A stretch of DNA of 64,000 nucleotides, taken from assembly GCF_900591205.1 (NCBI RefSeq), contig NZ_UUPU01000001.1, positions 434,001 to 498,000 on the forward strand. Reading direction: 5' to 3'. The first letter of the stretch is position 1; the number at the start of each line of letters is the position of its first letter. Of this stretch, positions 28,333 to 37,067 are shown in pieces. A program made the position numbers and the translations under genes. The DNA comes from Pseudomonas viridiflava (GTDB taxonomy: Bacteria; Pseudomonadota; Gammaproteobacteria; Pseudomonadales; Pseudomonadaceae). The notes beneath the pieces were generated by a model. The model had not been told where the DNA came from and searched no databases. It saw only the letters and a list, made by a program, of their open reading frames with translations.

Positions 28333-30693
28333 TCAGGGGGTACGGGCGGGCAATAGTTTGAGCGTGCCACGCGTATTGGCGGTCACTTCCTCATCACTGA
28401 AATGCGCCTGCTCGTAACCGCCTTCGATGTAGGTTTGCGCCTGGTCGCCATAGTGCTTGTCGAACGGCACGCCGCTTTGCCCGACCGGGTTGATGGTCAG
28501 GGCGTGCGCCGCATCGGCGAAGTCGATCAGGCGGCGGGTCGACGGGCCGTACGTCACCGGCCACGGCGCGGGGCCGATATTCGCCGACTGGTTGTTCGGC
28601 ACTTCGTGGGTGCCCGGGGCCGGGAACGGGCCGACGTTGACGATCAGGTCCAGCGGCTTCTGCGAGCCCAGCGGGTGGCCGTGAGTCAGGGTGTGGGCCT
28701 TGCCCCACTGCCATTGCGTTGGGTCATCGCCGAAGGTGGCCTTGAGGTGAGCGAGGCTGTTGTCCCAGGCGAGCTTCACCCGCTCGGCGCGCTTGCCGTC
28801 CCACCACGGCGAGTCCGCAGCGGCGGCCAGGCGAGGCAGGGCGGCGTCGATGACGCGGGTGCTGAGCAGGGTCTTGAACATCGCGTCACCCAGTTTCGGG
28901 TGGAAGGTGGCATCGGCCAGGTTGAACAGGAACTGGTTGAACAACGTGGCGCTGGTGGAGTCCAGCGGGTAGTCACCCTTCCAGCTTGCAAGCTGTTCCA
29001 CCAGTTTCAGCTGCGCCGGGTCCTTGACCACCTCACGCAGCACCGGCAACAGCGGCGCCAGCAGGCGCGGGCCGAAGGCGGTGGTGGTGCCCAGTTGCAG
29101 GGCCTGGCTGTTGTTCACGTCCCACTTCACGCTTTTGTCGCTCAACTGCGCGTTCAACTGCTGGCCACGGTCGGCCAGGTTGTAATAGCCGGGGATCTCC
29201 ATGCCGGTGGGCGACACGGGCTGGGCATTGGCCGACACCACATAGCCTCGCGCCGGGTTTTCTTCCTGGGGGTTGGCGCTGAAGGGGTAGAAGCCGAGTT
29301 TGTCGGCCTGGGCGGTGCTGCCATCGAGGATAAAACCGGGGTTGGCGCCAGCCGGGCGAATCGGCAGCTGCGCCGCCGCCCACCAGCCGATATCCCCCTT
29401 GGCATTTGCCCACACGATATTCAGCCCCGGCGCCGACACCTTGGCGGCCGCAGCGCGGGCCTTGGCCAGGGTGTCGGCGCGGTTGAGCTGGTAGAAACCT
29501 TCTAGGATCGGGTTCTGGGTGTCGAGGAACGCCCACCACATGGCGATCGGCGTGCTGCCGGCGTTTTCGCCGAGCACGTCATTGATGATCGGGCCGTGGG
29601 GCGATCGGCGCAGCGTTAGAGTGACCGGCGCCTGGCCCTTCACGACGATCTGTTGTTCGCTGCTGGTCATGTCGACCCACTGGCCGTGATACCAGACCTG
29701 GTTGGGGTTGTCCGGGTTGACCTTCTCAGCGATCAGGTCGAGGTCATCGTTCTGGAACATAGTCAGGCTCCAGCCGAAATCCAGGTTGTGCCCCAGGAAT
29801 GCCACCGGCACCAGTGCGTTGTGATACCCGTACAGCTCGAAGCCCGGCGCCGAGAGTTGCGCCTCGTACCACACCGACGGCACCGAGAAGCGGATATGCG
29901 GGTCTCCCGCCAGCAGCGGCTTGCCGCTTTTGGTGCGGCTGCCGCTGATGGCCCAGGCGTTGCTGCCTTCGAACTGCGGTAAACCGTTGTCGGCCAGGGC
30001 CTGTTCGCTGAGGGAGGCGATGGCGCCAAGGGTTTGCCAGTCACTGGCGGCGAGGTTGAGCGCGCCTTTGGGTTGCCAGTCCAGGTCGAAGACTTTCAAG
30101 TAGTCGCTGCCCAACTGGTCGCGTACGTAAGTCAGCAGTGGCTCTGTACGAAACGCAGCGGCAAAGCTGTAGGCCATGTAGCCGGCGACGCTGATGGTGT
30201 CTTCAGCGGTAAACCGCCGCTTGGGGATGCCCAGCACGTCGAACTCCAGCGGGCTGGCGTGGCTGTCCTGGTATTGGTTGATCCCGTCCAGATAGGCTTG
30301 CAGGGCCTTCCATGCCGGTGAGTCATGGTCGATCTGTTCCACGTAACTCAAGGCGCGTTCACGAATGCGCAGGCTGCGGAACAACTTGTCGGTGTCGAGC
30401 AGCTTGGGGCCGAGCACCTCGGCCAGCTCGCCACGGGCCAGGCGCCGCATGATTTCCATCTGGAACAGCCGGTCTTGGGCATGCACATAGCCCAGGGCGC
30501 GATACAGGTCGGTGTCGTTGTCGGCGCGGATGTGCGGCACACCACGGTCGTCGTAACGCACGGTGACCGAGCCTTGCAGGTTCGCCAGTTCTACCGTGCC
30601 CTGGCGAGTGGGTTGTTTGCTGTAGACATACCAGCCGGCGCCTAGGGCGACCAGTACCACCAGAACCGCGAGAACCTGCAAGACGCGCTTCAT
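28333..30693 (-). CDS. hacB: penicillin acylase-family amidase, probable acyl-homoserine lactone acylase HacB
   Basis: A 786-residue Ntn-hydrolase precursor. An N-terminal hydrophobic segment (5-22, VLQVLAVLVVLVALGAG) gives export to the periplasm or an anchor. The alpha chain, spacer and beta chain follow, with the catalytic Ser244 in FEGSNAWAISG at the predicted autoproteolytic site. HacB of P. aeruginosa and P. syringae degrades long-chain AHL signals, and in P. aeruginosa it lies next to the spu operon as here; that supports the symbol. The gene starts at ATG 30693; the ATG six bases earlier overlaps the AAGGA site itself. Activity on AHLs versus other amides is not shown. Confidence 0.8.
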   Translation of the reverse strand: MKRVLQVLAVLVVLVALGAGWYVYSKQPTRQGTVELANLQGSVTVRYDDRGVPHIRADNDTDLYRALGYVHAQDRLFQMEIMRRLARGELAEVLGPKLLDTDKLFRSLRIRERALSYVEQIDHDSPAWKALQAYLDGINQYQDSHASPLEFDVLGIPKRRFTAEDTISVAGYMAYSFAAAFRTEPLLTYVRDQLGSDYLKVFDLDWQPKGALNLAASDWQTLGAIASLSEQALADNGLPQFEGSNAWAISGSRTKSGKPLLAGDPHIRFSVPSVWYEAQLSAPGFELYGYHNALVPVAFLGHNLDFGWSLTMFQNDDLDLIAEKVNPDNPNQVWYHGQWVDMTSSEQQIVVKGQAPVTLTLRRSPHGPIINDVLGENAGSTPIAMWWAFLDTQNPILEGFYQLNRADTLAKARAAAAKVSAPGLNIVWANAKGDIGWWAAAQLPIRPAGANPGFILDGSTAQADKLGFYPFSANPQEENPARGYVVSANAQPVSPTGMEIPGYYNLADRGQQLNAQLSDKSVKWDVNNSQALQLGTTTAFGPRLLAPLLPVLREVVKDPAQLKLVEQLASWKGDYPLDSTSATLFNQFLFNLADATFHPKLGDAMFKTLLSTRVIDAALPRLAAAADSPWWDGKRAERVKLAWDNSLAHLKATFGDDPTQWQWGKAHTLTHGHPLGSQKPLDLIVNVGPFPAPGTHEVPNNQSANIGPAPWPVTYGPSTRRLIDFADAAHALTINPVGQSGVPFDKHYGDQAQTYIEGGYEQAHFSDEEVTANTRGTLKLLPARTP

Positions 30694-30720
30694 GAACATT
30701 CCTTAAGAGGGGGGAGCAAG

Positions 30721-31296
30721 CTACTTATCTGTCGACCACGAACAATAGCAGCCCACCGCCAGCGTGTGCGTGGCATTCACCTCGCGCCCAGCCTCGAGGG
30801 CCTGCAAGATCGGCTCGATAAAACTGTTACCGGAATTGCACGTCAGCCCTTCGCTGTAGGGGCCGAAGTATGCAAGCTTGCCCGAGCGATCCCAGATTCC
30901 CACGGCTGGGCTGGCCGGCACCTGGTCGGCGCCGGGCAGGGCGGCGAGGGTTTTCAGGGTGCGCAGGTTGTCGGGCAGCCGGCCGTGGCTGCCGGATTTT
31001 TGCAGGGCGTAGAACTCGATGCCTTGGGGCGCGTAGTGTTCGATCAGTTCGCCCAGGTGTTGCTGGTTGCCGACGTTGCACGGGCAGGCCGGGTCCCAGA
31101 AGTGCACCAGACGGATCGGGCCGGGGCCCGAGAGTTCGGCGGGCAGGCGCAGGGCGTCGCCGGAAAATACTGCGGTGTGTTCGCTGAAGGCGCGCAGGTA
31201 GCGGCCCTGGAACCAGTCATACGCCGCCCACAGCACGCCGGCGCAGATGATCAGGATCAGGCTCGCGAACAGGGCGGTACGGTAGGGCTGTCGCAT
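30721..31296 (-). CDS. thioredoxin-fold exported protein (DUF6436-like)
   Basis: A 191-residue protein. N-terminal membrane anchor or signal at 9-26 (LFASLILIICAGVLWAAY). A thioredoxin-like region follows from about 60, with a WDPACPCNVGNQQHL motif where CxC replaces the usual CxxC. A second Cys group lies near the C-terminus (GCYCSWS). It is 27 bases upstream of hacB on the same strand and may be cotranscribed. A redox or disulfide role at the periplasmic side is likely. The partner is unknown. Confidence 0.65.
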   Translation of the reverse strand: MRQPYRTALFASLILIICAGVLWAAYDWFQGRYLRAFSEHTAVFSGDALRLPAELSGPGPIRLVHFWDPACPCNVGNQQHLGELIEHYAPQGIEFYALQKSGSHGRLPDNLRTLKTLAALPGADQVPASPAVGIWDRSGKLAYFGPYSEGLTCNSGNSFIEPILQALEAGREVNATHTLAVGCYCSWSTDK

Positions 31297-31395
31297 TCAG
31301 AGGTATCCTCGCAGGTCGCGTAGCTTGCCATGCTTGTCCTGACAGATGAATATCGCAGCTCGATATTCATCTTCGCCGTAAGTCTGGAACCCTTT

Positions 31396-32337
31396 ATGCC
31401 CGTTACCTTTGACCCCGATCATCTGCGCGAAAGCTTGCGGCCTCTGGTGGACGCGCAGCCGCTGAGCGCCGAGGCGCGGGTCTACCAGCGTTTCTACGGA
31501 TTGGACCTGGCCGCACGCACAGTGCCGGCGGTGAGCCGCCTGGGGCGTTTTGAGGTGGATGGGTTCGAGGTGGTCGCCCAGGTGTGGTTGCCGCCTGAAC
31601 CGGTGGCGACGATGTTCATGTTTCACGGCTTCTACGATCATATGGGCTTGTATCGCCACGTGGTGAACTGGGCGCTTGACCAGGGCTTTGTGGTGATCGC
31701 CTGCGACCTTCCGGGCCATGGCTTATCCAGTGGCGAGCGCGCCAGTATTGATGATTTTGCGGTGTATCAGGACGTGGTGCAGGCGCTGTTTGCCCAGGCC
31801 GAGGCACTGCACTTGCCGCAGCCCTGGCACCTGTTCGGACAAAGCACCGGCGGCGCGGTGGTGGTGGACCACGTGCTCAACCATGGCACCGACAGTCCGG
31901 CCCAGGGTAGGACTTTTCTGCTTTCACCGTTGGTGCGCCCGCGTGCCTGGGGTTGGTCGCAGGTCAGCTATTACCTGCTGCGGCCGTTCGTCAAAGGCAT
32001 CGCACGGCGGTTCAGCGAGAACACCCATGACCCGGCATTCAAGCCGTTCCTGGAGGCCGACCCGCTGCAGCCGCGCCAGCTGCCCACCGCCTGGGTAGGT
32101 GCGCTGGCGCGCTGGATCCAGCGCATCGAAGCCGCACCGCGCAGTACACGGCGCCCGGTGATCGTGCAGGGTGAGGAGGATATGACGGTGGACTGGCAGC
32201 ACAACTTGCGAGTGCTGCGGGGCAAGTTCGATCAGCCCGAGGTGTTGATGGTGCCGCGTGGCAGGCATCACCTGGCGAATGAGATTCCCGAGATTCGTGA
32301 AGAGTATTTCAACTTTCTCACGGATCAACTGAAGTAA
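31396..32337 (+). CDS. alpha/beta hydrolase (serine aminopeptidase S33 / lysophospholipase-like)
   Basis: A 313-residue hydrolase. Oxyanion-hole region FMFHGFYDH near 74-82, nucleophile elbow LFGQSTGGAVV (Ser near 152), acid in QGEEDMTVDW, and the final His in PRGRHHLANE. This order is the normal catalytic triad of the fold. Related proteins act on monoglycerides or lysophospholipids. ATG 31396 was preferred to 31330 because the family sequence starts there. It is divergent from the thioredoxin-fold gene. Cytoplasmic. The substrate is unknown. Confidence 0.8.
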   Translation: MPVTFDPDHLRESLRPLVDAQPLSAEARVYQRFYGLDLAARTVPAVSRLGRFEVDGFEVVAQVWLPPEPVATMFMFHGFYDHMGLYRHVVNWALDQGFVVIACDLPGHGLSSGERASIDDFAVYQDVVQALFAQAEALHLPQPWHLFGQSTGGAVVVDHVLNHGTDSPAQGRTFLLSPLVRPRAWGWSQVSYYLLRPFVKGIARRFSENTHDPAFKPFLEADPLQPRQLPTAWVGALARWIQRIEAAPRSTRRPVIVQGEEDMTVDWQHNLRVLRGKFDQPEVLMVPRGRHHLANEIPEIREEYFNFLTDQLK

Positions 32338-32347
32338 CGCAGTCCTA

Positions 32348-32378
32348 ATGTGGGAGCGAGCAAGCCCGCTCCCACATT
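32348..32378. repeat. single REP hairpin
   Basis: atgtgggagcgagcaagcccgctcccacatt folds on itself, between two convergent genes. Confidence 0.8.
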
Positions 32379-32381
32379 TTG

Positions 32382-33134
32382 TTACTGCGCCAGGCTGGAA
32401 GTGCTTTGGCCGACCGCCAAGCCTGCGCGAATGGCGGCAAGGGCTGCCTGGTAATACGCCTTACCCTCCGGTGACTCCGCAAACGTAGCGAATTCTTCCA
32501 GCTCCGGGTCAGACAAATCCCGATAGACGTACAGCAGCGTGTTGCTCAGATCCTTATCAATCTGCTGCATCAGCCGCTCGCGCTGGCCATTCAACATACC
32601 TTGGGCCTGACCGCCGCCCAGCAAGCCGGGGATCATCTGGCTCAAGCTGTCGGCCGCCACGCCAGCGATGGCCAGGCTGACTTCCGCACCGGCTTCGCGG
32701 GCGGGCAGGGCCTGCGCCAGGTGCCCGATGATCAGGCTGCGGGTGGCGTCGGCCTCGATATGCGGCAGGCCCTGGGCGTTTTTTGCCAGTTGGTCGCGGC
32801 GCGTGGCCAGCAACTCGGCGGCGACAATCTTGCGGCCCAGGGGCGATTGGAAAAACGCCAGGGCTGGTTTTGGGTCCGCCAGGTTCTTGCGCAATTGCGC
32901 TTCGGCACGCTGGTCCATGGCCTGGGCGGCAAAGCGTTTATTGCTGTTGTCCACCAGCGCCTGATACACCGCCGGCGGCAGGCTGTTGCGGTAGCGTTGT
33001 TGGGCGGCACTGAGGGCGTCATTGAAATGTGCGCGTTGTTCGGCCCAGCCGGCGACCTTGTACAACTGGTCATGGCTGTCTGCCCAGGCGGGCAAAACGC
33101 AGAACATCAGCAAGAAAAAAAACAAACGACGCAT
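32382..33134 (-). CDS. exported DUF2059-domain protein
   Basis: A 250-residue protein with a signal peptide (1-18, RRLFFFLLMFCVLPAWA, cleaved before DSHDQLYKV). DUF2059-like helical repeats occur twice: one around FAAQAMDQRAEAQLRKNLADPKPALAFFQSPLG split across 68-100, and a C-terminal copy with the EEFATFAESPEGKAYYQAAL segment. Periplasmic location is expected. Function unknown. ATG 33134 has GGAGTCC upstream. Confidence 0.75.
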   Translation of the reverse strand: MRRLFFFLLMFCVLPAWADSHDQLYKVAGWAEQRAHFNDALSAAQQRYRNSLPPAVYQALVDNSNKRFAAQAMDQRAEAQLRKNLADPKPALAFFQSPLGRKIVAAELLATRRDQLAKNAQGLPHIEADATRSLIIGHLAQALPAREAGAEVSLAIAGVAADSLSQMIPGLLGGGQAQGMLNGQRERLMQQIDKDLSNTLLYVYRDLSDPELEEFATFAESPEGKAYYQAALAAIRAGLAVGQSTSSLAQ

Positions 33135-33256
33135 ATGGACTCCTGTCAGTCGGCCACTATTGTCCGTGTCGGGCGTAGGATTTGTCGAGAAATCCTATCA
33201 GTCGTCTGACTAAAGTTAATTCAGACGCTCGGCGGCTCTGTCGGATTCACAGGCGT

Positions 33257-33898
33257 ATGGATACTATGCGCGCCATGCAAATACCCCTTGATCACCCCCT
33301 GCTGCAACGCATCGTCGACGACCTGGCCGAAAAAGGCTGGTCGCAGCAGAACGGCTTCCTGCCCCAGGCTCTGACCCTGGAACTGGCGGCTGAGTGCCGT
33401 AAACGTGCGGCTGAAGGGGAATTGGCGCCGGCAGCGGTGGGGCGCGGGCCGTCCCAGGAGATCCGCGAGGGCATTCGCGGTGACCATATCCAATGGTTGG
33501 AAGAGGGCGACGCGGCGGTCTGCGACGCCTATATGGCGTTGATGGACAGCTTGCGTCTGGCGATGAACCGCAGCCTGTTCCTCGGCCTGGAAGACTTCGA
33601 AAGTCATTTTGCGATGTACCCGCCAGGGGCGTTCTACCTCAAGCACCTCGACCGCTTTCGTGATGATGACCGGCGCATGGTCTCGGCGGTGATTTACTTG
33701 AACGACGCCTGGTTGCCCGAGCACGGCGGGCAGTTGCGCATGTACCTCAAGGGCGGCGTCGAATACGATGTGGTGCCCACCGGCGGCTGCCTGGTGGTAT
33801 TCCTGTCGGGCGAGGTGCCCCACGAAGTCATGCCCGCCACGCGCGAACGCCTGTCCCTCACCGGCTGGTTTCGGCGGCGCGGCAACGAGCCGTTTTAA
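33257..33898 (+). CDS. 2-oxoglutarate/Fe(II) dioxygenase (prolyl-hydroxylase type)
   Basis: A 213-residue 2OG oxygenase. Iron ligands: HLD (His130, Asp132) and His189 in EVPHEV. The 2OG-binding Arg is in RERLSLTGW (Arg196 or 198). The layout closely resembles the Pseudomonas prolyl hydroxylase known to modify EF-Tu (PPHD), including PPGAFYxxHLDRF and the EHGGQLRMYL segment. Three in-frame ATGs (33257, 33266, 33275) are possible; none has a strong RBS, and I took the first. It is followed after 2 bases by the DUF523 gene, so the two are probably cotranscribed. Confidence 0.82.
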   Translation: MDTMRAMQIPLDHPLLQRIVDDLAEKGWSQQNGFLPQALTLELAAECRKRAAEGELAPAAVGRGPSQEIREGIRGDHIQWLEEGDAAVCDAYMALMDSLRLAMNRSLFLGLEDFESHFAMYPPGAFYLKHLDRFRDDDRRMVSAVIYLNDAWLPEHGGQLRMYLKGGVEYDVVPTGGCLVVFLSGEVPHEVMPATRERLSLTGWFRRRGNEPF

Positions 33899-33900
33899 CC

Positions 33901-34395
33901 ATGCAAAAGATTCTGATCAGCCGCTGCCTGCTCGGGCACAAGGTGCGCTACGACGGTGGAGCCAGCGGGCCGTTCGACCCATTGGCAGCGTGGCAGGCCG
34001 AAGGCCGTGTGGTTGCGATCTGCCCGGAAGTGGCGGGTGGCTTGCCGACGCCGCGCCCCGCTGCGGAGATTCCGGGCGGGCAGGGCGTGGATGTGTGGGA
34101 AGGCCGCGCCAAGGTGCTGACCGCCGAGGGCGAGGACTTCAGCGCCGCGTTCCTTGACGGCGCCCGCCAGGCGTTGGCGTTGGTGCAGCGCCATGACATC
34201 CGCATCGCCATCCTCAAGGCCAATAGCCCGTCCTGCGGCAACTTGCTGACCTATGACGGCACGTTCAGCGGCGTAAAAGTGAGCGGCGAGGGGGTGACGG
34301 CGGCGTTGCTCAGGCAGCATGGCGTGCTGGTGTTCAGTGAGCTGGAGCTACCTGAGGCGGCGCAAGCCCTGGCCCGACTCTCAAACCCTGTGTAA
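33901..34395 (+). CDS. DUF523 family protein
   Basis: A 164-residue protein with the DUF523 pattern: SRCLLGHKVRYDG at the N-terminus, CPEVAGGLPTPRPAAEI near 41-57, and ILKANSPSCGN near 103-113. Conserved cysteines (8, 41, about 111) could bind metal. It starts 2 bases after the dioxygenase stop. Function unknown. In other bacteria DUF523 can be fused to DUF1722. Confidence 0.82.
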   Translation: MQKILISRCLLGHKVRYDGGASGPFDPLAAWQAEGRVVAICPEVAGGLPTPRPAAEIPGGQGVDVWEGRAKVLTAEGEDFSAAFLDGARQALALVQRHDIRIAILKANSPSCGNLLTYDGTFSGVKVSGEGVTAALLRQHGVLVFSELELPEAAQALARLSNPV

Positions 34396-34401
34396 GTCAA
34401 A

Positions 34402-34430
34402 ATGTGGGAGGGGGCAAGCCCCCTCCCACC
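34402..34430. repeat. single REP hairpin
   Basis: atgtgggagggggcaagccccctcccacc, self-complementary, between convergent genes. Confidence 0.8.
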
Positions 34431-34436
34431 GTTGAT

Positions 34437-34931
34437 CTACTGCGCCTGGGCTGCCGGTGTTTCACCTTGAAGCCATTTTTGCGCCAACGCTTTCAGGCGG
34501 CCATCGGCCTTCACCTGCTGCAACGCCTTGTCCAAACTGCTCTTGAACGCCGGATTGCCCTTCTGGAACGGAATCGCTAGCTCCGGATTCTCGTTATAAG
34601 CCTCACTGAAATCGAACCGATCCTGCAGCTCGGCAGTCATAGCGATATGGTTGATGGCCACGTCGTACTTGCCGCTTTCCACCCCCGGCAGCATGTCATT
34701 GTCATCGGTGGTGATAAATGAGGGGCGCACGTCCATCTCTTTGGCCAGTTGCTCGCCTAGTTCCACTTCGAAACCGGTGAGTTTGTCGCCTTCCTTGAAG
34801 TTGAACGGCGGGGTGTTGGCTTCGAGGGCGATGCGCAGTTCGCCACGGTCGAAGACATCATCGACCAGTTCGGCGTGAGCCAAGGGGCTCAGAAGGGGAA
34901 GTAGCAGTAACAGGCCAGGCGAAAAGCGCAT
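34437..34931 (-). CDS. short one-lobe amino-acid-type substrate-binding protein
   Basis: A 164-residue exported protein. Signal peptide 1-20 (FSPGLLLLLPLLSPLAHA). It then has the SBP_bac_3 N-lobe: GELRIALEANTPPFNFKEG, GFEVELGEQLAKEMDV and YDVAINHIAMTAELQ, as far as FDFSEAY. The usual second lobe of about 80-90 residues is missing. The sequence passes directly to the C-terminal lobe-1 segment (IPFQKGNPAFKSSLDKAL). Normal family length is about 230-270. No frameshift or stop is seen; the reading frame is clean. No permease gene adjoins. Start ATG at 34931 has TAGGAG at good spacing; the GTG six bases earlier is less likely. Confidence 0.7.
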   Translation of the reverse strand: MRFSPGLLLLLPLLSPLAHAELVDDVFDRGELRIALEANTPPFNFKEGDKLTGFEVELGEQLAKEMDVRPSFITTDDNDMLPGVESGKYDVAINHIAMTAELQDRFDFSEAYNENPELAIPFQKGNPAFKSSLDKALQQVKADGRLKALAQKWLQGETPAAQAQ

Positions 34932-35065
34932 GGTCACTCCTAAAGAATTCGAATGTGCGAGGCGCCGTTCAGCATCGCTTTGCTAGGGTGTTGAGTGGCT
35001 TGGACAGCAATTTGCCGCGAAGTTGTCATGAACCTACAGATTTCCTGGAAAAACTGGAGAAGCGA

Positions 35066-35506
35066 ATGAAAGCCTTTTTGTCCCGTGCCACCCTGGCCTC
35101 CCTGATGCTGGGTGCTTCGATGTTGGCCACCGCCGCCGACGGCATCCCACGCAGTGCTCCACCTGAAGGTGCCAAGGTGTTTATCGTGTCGCCCAAAGAT
35201 GGCGCTACCGTCGACAAGACCTTCACCGTCAAATTCGGCATGGAGGGCTTGAAACTCGCCCCGGCCACCGACCAGGAGCCTGGCACCGGTCACCACCACC
35301 TGCTGGTCGACCAGAAAGAACTGCCTGACGCCAGCATGCCGATCCCGGCGACTGACACCGTGATCCACTACGGCAAGGCGCAGACCGAAACCGAACTGAC
35401 CCTCTCCCCGGGCAAACATACCTTGCAACTGGTGGCCGGCGACAAACTGCACATGCAGTTCAACCCGACTGTAGCCTCGAAAGTCATCACGGTTAATGTG
35501 AAATAA
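35066..35506 (+). CDS. exported DUF4399-domain protein
   Basis: A 146-residue protein with a signal peptide (1-23, LASLMLGASMLATA). The single DUF4399 domain contains VFIVSPKDGATV, GTGHHHLLVDQ and a paired KLHMQFNPTV near the end. Histidines in GHHHLL suggest metal binding. Copies are often found alone in Proteobacteria; the role is unknown. Start ATG at 35066 (GGAGAAGCGA upstream). A strong terminator overlaps the stop. Confidence 0.8.
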   Translation: MKAFLSRATLASLMLGASMLATAADGIPRSAPPEGAKVFIVSPKDGATVDKTFTVKFGMEGLKLAPATDQEPGTGHHHLLVDQKELPDASMPIPATDTVIHYGKAQTETELTLSPGKHTLQLVAGDKLHMQFNPTVASKVITVNVK

Positions 35507-35541
35507 AAAAACGGGAGTCCCTTGCGGGGCTCCCGTTTTTT
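35505..35541 (+). terminator. rho-independent terminator after DUF4399 gene
   Basis: ACGGGAGTCCC - ttgc - GGGGCTCCCGT followed by TTTTTT. A-tract before the stem also makes it functional for the convergent serA transcript. Confidence 0.92.
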
Positions 35542-35544
35542 ATT

Positions 35545-35615
35545 GCTGCAAGCTTCAAGCTATAAGCTGCAAGGTAAAGCTCTTAGCTTGCCGCTTGAAA
35601 CTTGTGGCTTGCAGC
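35545..35615. repeat. extragenic GCAAGCTT-type inverted repeat
   Basis: gctgcaagcttcaagc (35545-35560) pairs with gcttgaaacttgtggcttgcagc (35593-35615). Same family as 14597-14636. It lies downstream of serA on the other strand. Confidence 0.6.
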
Positions 35616-35632
35616 GGACCACAACCACCGCT

Positions 35633-36862
35633 CTAGAAAAGCACGCGGCTACGGATGGTCCCATTAATGTGCTGCAGCTTCTCTTGCGCCAGGTCCGAGT
35701 ACTCGGCGTCGACGTCGATGACCACGTAGCCGACCTTCTCGTTGGTCTGCAGGAACTGACCGGAGATGTTGATGCCGTTTTCCGCGAACACCTTGTTGAT
35801 CTCCATCATCACGCCAGGGATGTTCTGGTGGATGTGCAGCAGGCGGTGCTTGCCAGGGTGAGCCGGCAGGGCCACTTCCGGGAAGTTGACGGACGATACC
35901 GAGGTGCCATTGTCGCTGTACTTGACCAGCTTCTCCGACACTTCCAGGCCGATGTTGGCTTGGGCTTCAGCGGTGGAGCCGCCGATGTGCGGGGTCAGGA
36001 TCACGTTGTCGAGGCCACGCAGCGGGCTTTCGAAGATGTCATCGTTGGAGCGTGGCTCCACCGGGAACACGTCGATTGCGGCGCCGATCAGGTGCTTGTC
36101 CTTGATCGCGTCGGCCAGGGCGTCCAGCTCAACCACAGTGCCGCGTGCAGCGTTGATCAGGATGCCGCCTTTCTTGATGGCACGGATTTCCTTCTCGCCG
36201 ATCATCCACTGGGTTTCAGCGGTTTCCGGAACGTGCAGGGTCACGATATCGGACATGCCCAGCAGTTCGGTCAGGCTCGACACCTGGGTGGCGTTGCCCA
36301 ATGGCAGCTTGGTCAGGGTGTCGTAGAAGAACACCTGCATGCCCAAGCCTTCAGCCAGAACCGACAACTGAGTACCAATCGAGCCGTAACCAACGATACC
36401 CAGCTTCTTGCCGCGGATTTCGAAGGAGTTGGCCGCGCTTTTGATCCAGCCGCCACGGTGGCAGGAAGCGTTCTTCTCAGGGATGCCGCGCAGCAGCAGG
36501 ATGGCCTCGGCCAGCACCAGCTCCGCAACGGAACGGGTGTTGGAGTACGGTGCGTTGAACACCGCGATGCCGCGCTCGCGCGCTGCGTTGAGGTCGACCT
36601 GGTTAGTGCCGATGCAGAAACAGCCGACAGCCACCAACTTCTTGGCGTGGTCGAAGATCTCTTCGGTCAGCTGAGTGCGGGAGCGAATGCCGATAAAGTG
36701 CGCGTCGGCGATCTTTTCCTTTAACTGGGCTTCCGGCAGAGAACTGGTGATGTACTCAATGCTGGAGTACCCAGCGGCTTTCAGAACGTCGACAGCCGAT
36801 GGGTGGACGCCTTCCAGAAGAAGGAACTTGATCTTGCTCTTATCGAGAGAAGTCTTGCTCAT
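35633..36862 (-). CDS. serA: D-3-phosphoglycerate dehydrogenase SerA
   Basis: A 409-residue NAD-dependent enzyme for the first step of serine synthesis. Substrate domain; Rossmann motif GYGSIGTQLSVLAEGLGM near 155-172; catalytic Arg, Glu and His regions (INAARGTVVELDAL, LTPHIGGSTAEAQ). The C-terminal ACT domain (about 335-409, LLHIHQNIPGVM) mediates serine feedback. Enzymes of this length can also reduce 2-oxoglutarate to D-2-hydroxyglutarate. That fits the divergent D2HGDH gene 206 bases away. Start at ATG 36862. Confidence 0.96.
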   Translation of the reverse strand: MSKTSLDKSKIKFLLLEGVHPSAVDVLKAAGYSSIEYITSSLPEAQLKEKIADAHFIGIRSRTQLTEEIFDHAKKLVAVGCFCIGTNQVDLNAARERGIAVFNAPYSNTRSVAELVLAEAILLLRGIPEKNASCHRGGWIKSAANSFEIRGKKLGIVGYGSIGTQLSVLAEGLGMQVFFYDTLTKLPLGNATQVSSLTELLGMSDIVTLHVPETAETQWMIGEKEIRAIKKGGILINAARGTVVELDALADAIKDKHLIGAAIDVFPVEPRSNDDIFESPLRGLDNVILTPHIGGSTAEAQANIGLEVSEKLVKYSDNGTSVSSVNFPEVALPAHPGKHRLLHIHQNIPGVMMEINKVFAENGINISGQFLQTNEKVGYVVIDVDAEYSDLAQEKLQHINGTIRSRVLF

Positions 36863-37067
36863 CTGCGTAAACCTGTATCCCGGAGAAAAATGGCAGGGAA
36901 TCGGATCACATAAGCTGACCCGGACGGCAGGAAAGCCGTCACCGCAGATACGCCCTTGGGCTCTGTCCTGCGGGGGCGATATGCTAGCATACGCGCCCCG
37001 CTAAACACTCATTCCTGCGACGTGAAGCGTTCTCAGGATGACCATGAATTGTTCGAGAGTTCTGTCG

